Below, piece by piece: positions 61,860 through 64,000 of a DNA stretch of 64,000 bases. Below the pieces are notes generated by a model that did not search any database, was not told the DNA's origin, and saw nothing but the letters and a program-made list of their open reading frames with translations. The DNA comes from Carboxylicivirga sp964602515 (GTDB taxonomy: Bacteria; Bacteroidota; Bacteroidia; Bacteroidales; Marinilabiliaceae): positions 806,001 to 870,000 of the forward strand of contig CAZRRJ010000001.1 in assembly GCA_964602515.1 (NCBI GenBank). Direction: 5' to 3'. Positions within the stretch are counted from its first letter, which is position 1. Each line of letters begins with the position of its first letter. A program made the position numbers and the translations under genes.

Positions 61860-62258
61860 ATGATGAACGAAAATTTTGATAAAATTAAAAATTTCCTTCT
61901 TGAACTTGAATACGTAATCGTAAATGAAGATAGAAGTGAAGAACTGTTTGTTGTTGAAAAAGACAATACAGGTATCGTCAATATGGTAGTTGATTGTGAA
62001 GCCCCAATTGTTGTTTTTGAACAATTCCTTTTTGAAATCAAAAACGAGAGTCTACAAATGTATAAAGAACTTTTAATGAAAAACAGAGATATTGTTCATG
62101 GAGCATTTGTACTAAATGAAGAGGGAAATAAAGTAATGTTTAGAGATACTTTACAAATTGAGAATCTGGATCTAAACGAATTCCAAGGCACAATGAACTC
62201 TTTAGAAGTTTTATTATCAGAGTATGCCGATACATTAATTGAGTTTTCAAAAAAATAA
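61860..62258 (+). CDS. YbjN-like/secretion-chaperone-like small protein
   Basis: 132 residues (an alternative start at the second Met, 61863), acidic. Alternation of an N-terminal helix (NENFDKIKNFLLELEY), a strand block (VIVNEDRSEELFVVEKD) and another helix-strand-helix arrangement matches the YbjN/type III chaperone-like fold; the closing helix is NSLEVLLSEYADTLIEF. Such proteins precede pspA in some genomes. It starts a plus-strand operon and lies 6 bases before the PspA gene, so it probably assists that protein. No catalytic residue is seen. The identification is by fold and context, not by signature. Confidence 0.6.
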   Translation: MMNENFDKIKNFLLELEYVIVNEDRSEELFVVEKDNTGIVNMVVDCEAPIVVFEQFLFEIKNESLQMYKELLMKNRDIVHGAFVLNEEGNKVMFRDTLQIENLDLNEFQGTMNSLEVLLSEYADTLIEFSKK

Positions 62259-62264
62259 ATAGAG

Positions 62265-62966
62265 ATGGGTATTTTCAGTAGATTATTTAAAGTAGGACAA
62301 TCAGAAGCTCATGCTGTTGTCGATAAATTAGAAGATCCTATAAAGATGACAGAACAAGGCATCCGGGATATGAAAAAAGACCTTGATAAAGCTTTACAAG
62401 CTCTTGCTGAAGTTAAAGCATTTTCGATAAAGGCGAAAAGAGAATTAGCACAAGCTAATAATATTGCAAAAGATTATGAAACAAAAGCTATTTTAATCCT
62501 TCAGAAAGCTGAAAAAGGGGATATTTCTTCAGAAGATGCGGACAGACTGGCTACTGAAGCTTTAACAAAAAAGGAACAAAGTCTTGAAGATGTAAAAAGA
62601 TCTCAAACAGAGGTTGACACCTTTGAGAAAAACATTGCACAGCTGGATATTAATGTTAAAAAATTACGCAGCAATATTAGTAAATACGAAAACGAGCTTA
62701 AAACTTTAAAAGCAAGAGCTAAGGTTAGTAATGCTACAAAAAAGATCAATAAATCACTTTCAGGAGTAGACAGTAGCAGCACTATTGCAATGCTTGAGAA
62801 AATGAAAGATAAAGTGAATCAGGATGAAGCTATGGCTGAAGCATATGGTGATATTGCCGGAGAAAGCAGGTCTTTAGACGACGAAATCAATTCTGTTTTA
62901 TCCGATTCAAACCAAATAAAGGCATCTGCCTCTTTAGAAGAATTAAAAGCAAAACTAAAGCAGTAA
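62265..62966 (+). CDS. PspA/IM30-family membrane-remodelling protein
   Basis: 233 residues. MGIFSRLFKVGQSEAHAVVDKLEDP and KMTEQGIRDMKKDLDKAL (each quoted in part) are the ESCRT-III-like PspA start, with an amphipathic first helix that inserts into membranes, followed by long charged coiled coils (about 25-185) and a terminal helix. PspA proteins polymerise on damaged inner membranes and keep the proton motive force. There is no pspF or pspBC here; instead YbjN-like, DUF4178 and a lipoprotein gene surround it, a set-up distinct from the E. coli psp operon. Confidence 0.9.
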   Translation: MGIFSRLFKVGQSEAHAVVDKLEDPIKMTEQGIRDMKKDLDKALQALAEVKAFSIKAKRELAQANNIAKDYETKAILILQKAEKGDISSEDADRLATEALTKKEQSLEDVKRSQTEVDTFEKNIAQLDINVKKLRSNISKYENELKTLKARAKVSNATKKINKSLSGVDSSSTIAMLEKMKDKVNQDEAMAEAYGDIAGESRSLDDEINSVLSDSNQIKASASLEELKAKLKQ

Positions 62967-62979
62967 ATCTGGCTTAACT

Positions 62980-63522
62980 ATGGGTATATTCGATAAGTTC
63001 AGGAAAAAGAAAACTACTTACGATGTTACAAACATAAGTGTTAAAGATCTGGATGTTAATTTCATATTCGATTATGATCTGTCTAGTTGGGAAGTTGTAG
63101 AAGTTTACGAGTACGACTGGGGAGATCATATTTTCACCAAAGAGTATAAAATTACAGATGGTACTAAAACTTACTTCCTAAGTGTCGATGACGACGATGA
63201 ATTAGAGATAATTTTATCTACAAAAGCTAACATCAGAAAAATAGGTGACGATATTATTGAACACATCCAGAATAACGATAAGCCTCAAAACAAATTAATA
63301 TTTGGGAACGAGATATATTATCTGGATGAAGGCAGTCCCGGTTACATGAGGTGTATGAATAATCCGGAAAGTTGGATGGAACTCATGTCATGGGATTACT
63401 ATAATGATGAAGAAACCAAAACAATTTGTATAGAGCAATTCAATGATAATGAGTTCGATGCATCAACAGGAAAAATTCTGAAAGAATTTGAAATTTCAAA
63501 TATTGTGCCTTCTAGTAAATAA
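62980..63522 (+). CDS. DUF4178 family protein
   Basis: 180 residues, highly acidic. The body is a beta-rich domain: YDVTNISVKDLDVNFIFDYD, SSWEVVEVYEYDWGDHIFTKEYKI (both seen only in part here), then LSVDDDDELEIILS and YYLDEGSPGYM. This matches DUF4178, a domain regularly found next to PspA genes in several phyla and thought to work in the same membrane-stress response. No signal peptide. It starts 13 bases after the PspA stop. Confidence 0.8.
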   Translation: MGIFDKFRKKKTTYDVTNISVKDLDVNFIFDYDLSSWEVVEVYEYDWGDHIFTKEYKITDGTKTYFLSVDDDDELEIILSTKANIRKIGDDIIEHIQNNDKPQNKLIFGNEIYYLDEGSPGYMRCMNNPESWMELMSWDYYNDEETKTICIEQFNDNEFDASTGKILKEFEISNIVPSSK

Positions 63523-63529
63523 ATAAACA

Positions 63530-64000
63530 ATGAAAAAAATATTCTTTTTATCCCTGATTGCCTTCGTTCTTATATCTTGTGGAGACTCCAGGACTTACGA
63601 AGACTCAATTGCAAAAATTTTTAAATCCAAGTCTACCCTTAAGAATTATTCCATCATACTAAACGATATGGACTATGATGAAGGTTCAGACAGCTATAAA
63701 CATCAATACAAAATTGTTTATCAGCCTAATGAAAATCCGGATACGCTTTTATTAGAAATTACAGATTGGTTTTTAGTTTCTCCTAAGTTTTTTAATAAGA
63801 ATTTGGACAATATGGGTATGTCTTTAGCTGAGGTTAAAAACTATGCATTAACCAAAAATGTGAGTCCTCCGGGATATGAAAATTATGTTGGGAACAAACA
63901 ATATGGCAGGTGGCAAACAAATAGTAGCGGACATAGCTACTGGGCATTTTATGGCCAGTACATGTTTATGTCACAAATGTTTAATATGATGTCACCAAGG
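63530..64000 (+). CDS. lipoprotein of the PspA operon, partial (cut by the right window edge)
   Basis: 157 codons are open from the ATG at 63530 and run past base 64000. Lipoprotein signal with lipobox FVLISC (Cys near 17). The mature part has a helix-rich start (SIAKIFKSKSTLKNYS), then PPGYENYVGNKQYGRWQ and HSYWAFYGQYMFMSQMF; the PGY-YVGN-YG-W block is one I associate with proteins encoded beside DUF4178 and PspA, but I cannot name the family. It starts 7 bases after the DUF4178 stop, so it is the fourth gene of the operon, which may continue. Confidence 0.75.
   Translation, partial: MKKIFFLSLIAFVLISCGDSRTYEDSIAKIFKSKSTLKNYSIILNDMDYDEGSDSYKHQYKIVYQPNENPDTLLLEITDWFLVSPKFFNKNLDNMGMSLAEVKNYALTKNVSPPGYENYVGNKQYGRWQTNSSGHSYWAFYGQYMFMSQMFNMMSPR

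Overview
The window comes from the chromosome of an AT-rich member of the Bacteroidota, probably near the Bacteroidales/Marinilabiliales. Four things point there: -7 promoter boxes of the form TAnnTTTG sit 15-35 bases before several start codons; genes are seldom preceded by Shine-Dalgarno sequences; families typical of the phylum occur (DUF5686, DUF6913, tricorn-like S41 proteases, a SUI1-type factor, DUF418); and the pigment locus is of the kind found in flexirubin or aryl polyene producers. No rRNA, tRNA, CRISPR array or intact insertion sequence was seen.

Region 1 (1-16758, minus strand) is one very compact array of 20 genes, cut by the left window edge. It begins with an ammonia lyase closely resembling bacterial tyrosine ammonia-lyase. 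It continues with a type II fatty-acid-synthase-like set: three ketosynthases, two ketosynthase-like proteins without catalytic residues, two acyl carrier proteins, a ketoreductase, two dehydratases and a thioesterase. There are also a methyltransferase, an acyltransferase, a glycosyltransferase and a deacetylase, and then a LolA-like carrier, a lipoprotein and an MMPL exporter. Together they should make a coumaroyl-primed polyene (aryl polyene or flexirubin type), attach it to a lipid and move it to the outer membrane. The loading ligase, and any resorcinol-forming enzymes that would show it to be a flexirubin, must lie outside the window.

Region 2 (17215-37930) is mostly core genome: an RsmI-like methylase, a BASS transporter, a phosphate permease with a porin, a LysE exporter, menaquinone genes menF-menD-menB, ligA, a DUF6913 gene, dapA and an LpoB-like/COG3014 lipoprotein pair. 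Inside it lies a probable secreted effector with a toxin-like C terminus and a membrane-protein partner (23763-25914), next to a long structured inverted repeat (26223-26377). A gene-poor kilobase at 36520-37522 holds a decayed 21-base tandem array.

Region 3 (38158-56796) holds a large tricorn-like protease, a HAD hydrolase with a serine hydrolase, a SUI1 factor, DUF418, a CusCBA-type metal efflux operon with two small histidine-rich proteins upstream, a DUF5686 outer membrane protein, a PAP2 phosphatase and an EamA transporter.

Region 4 (57139-61557, minus strand) is a tight operon: DUF554, an AmgK-like kinase fused to a RapZ C-terminal domain, a 46-residue CxxC protein, a MurU-like nucleotidyltransferase and nhaA. 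It suggests regulated cell-wall amino-sugar salvage. Region 5 (61860 to the right edge) starts a PspA-centred membrane-stress operon.
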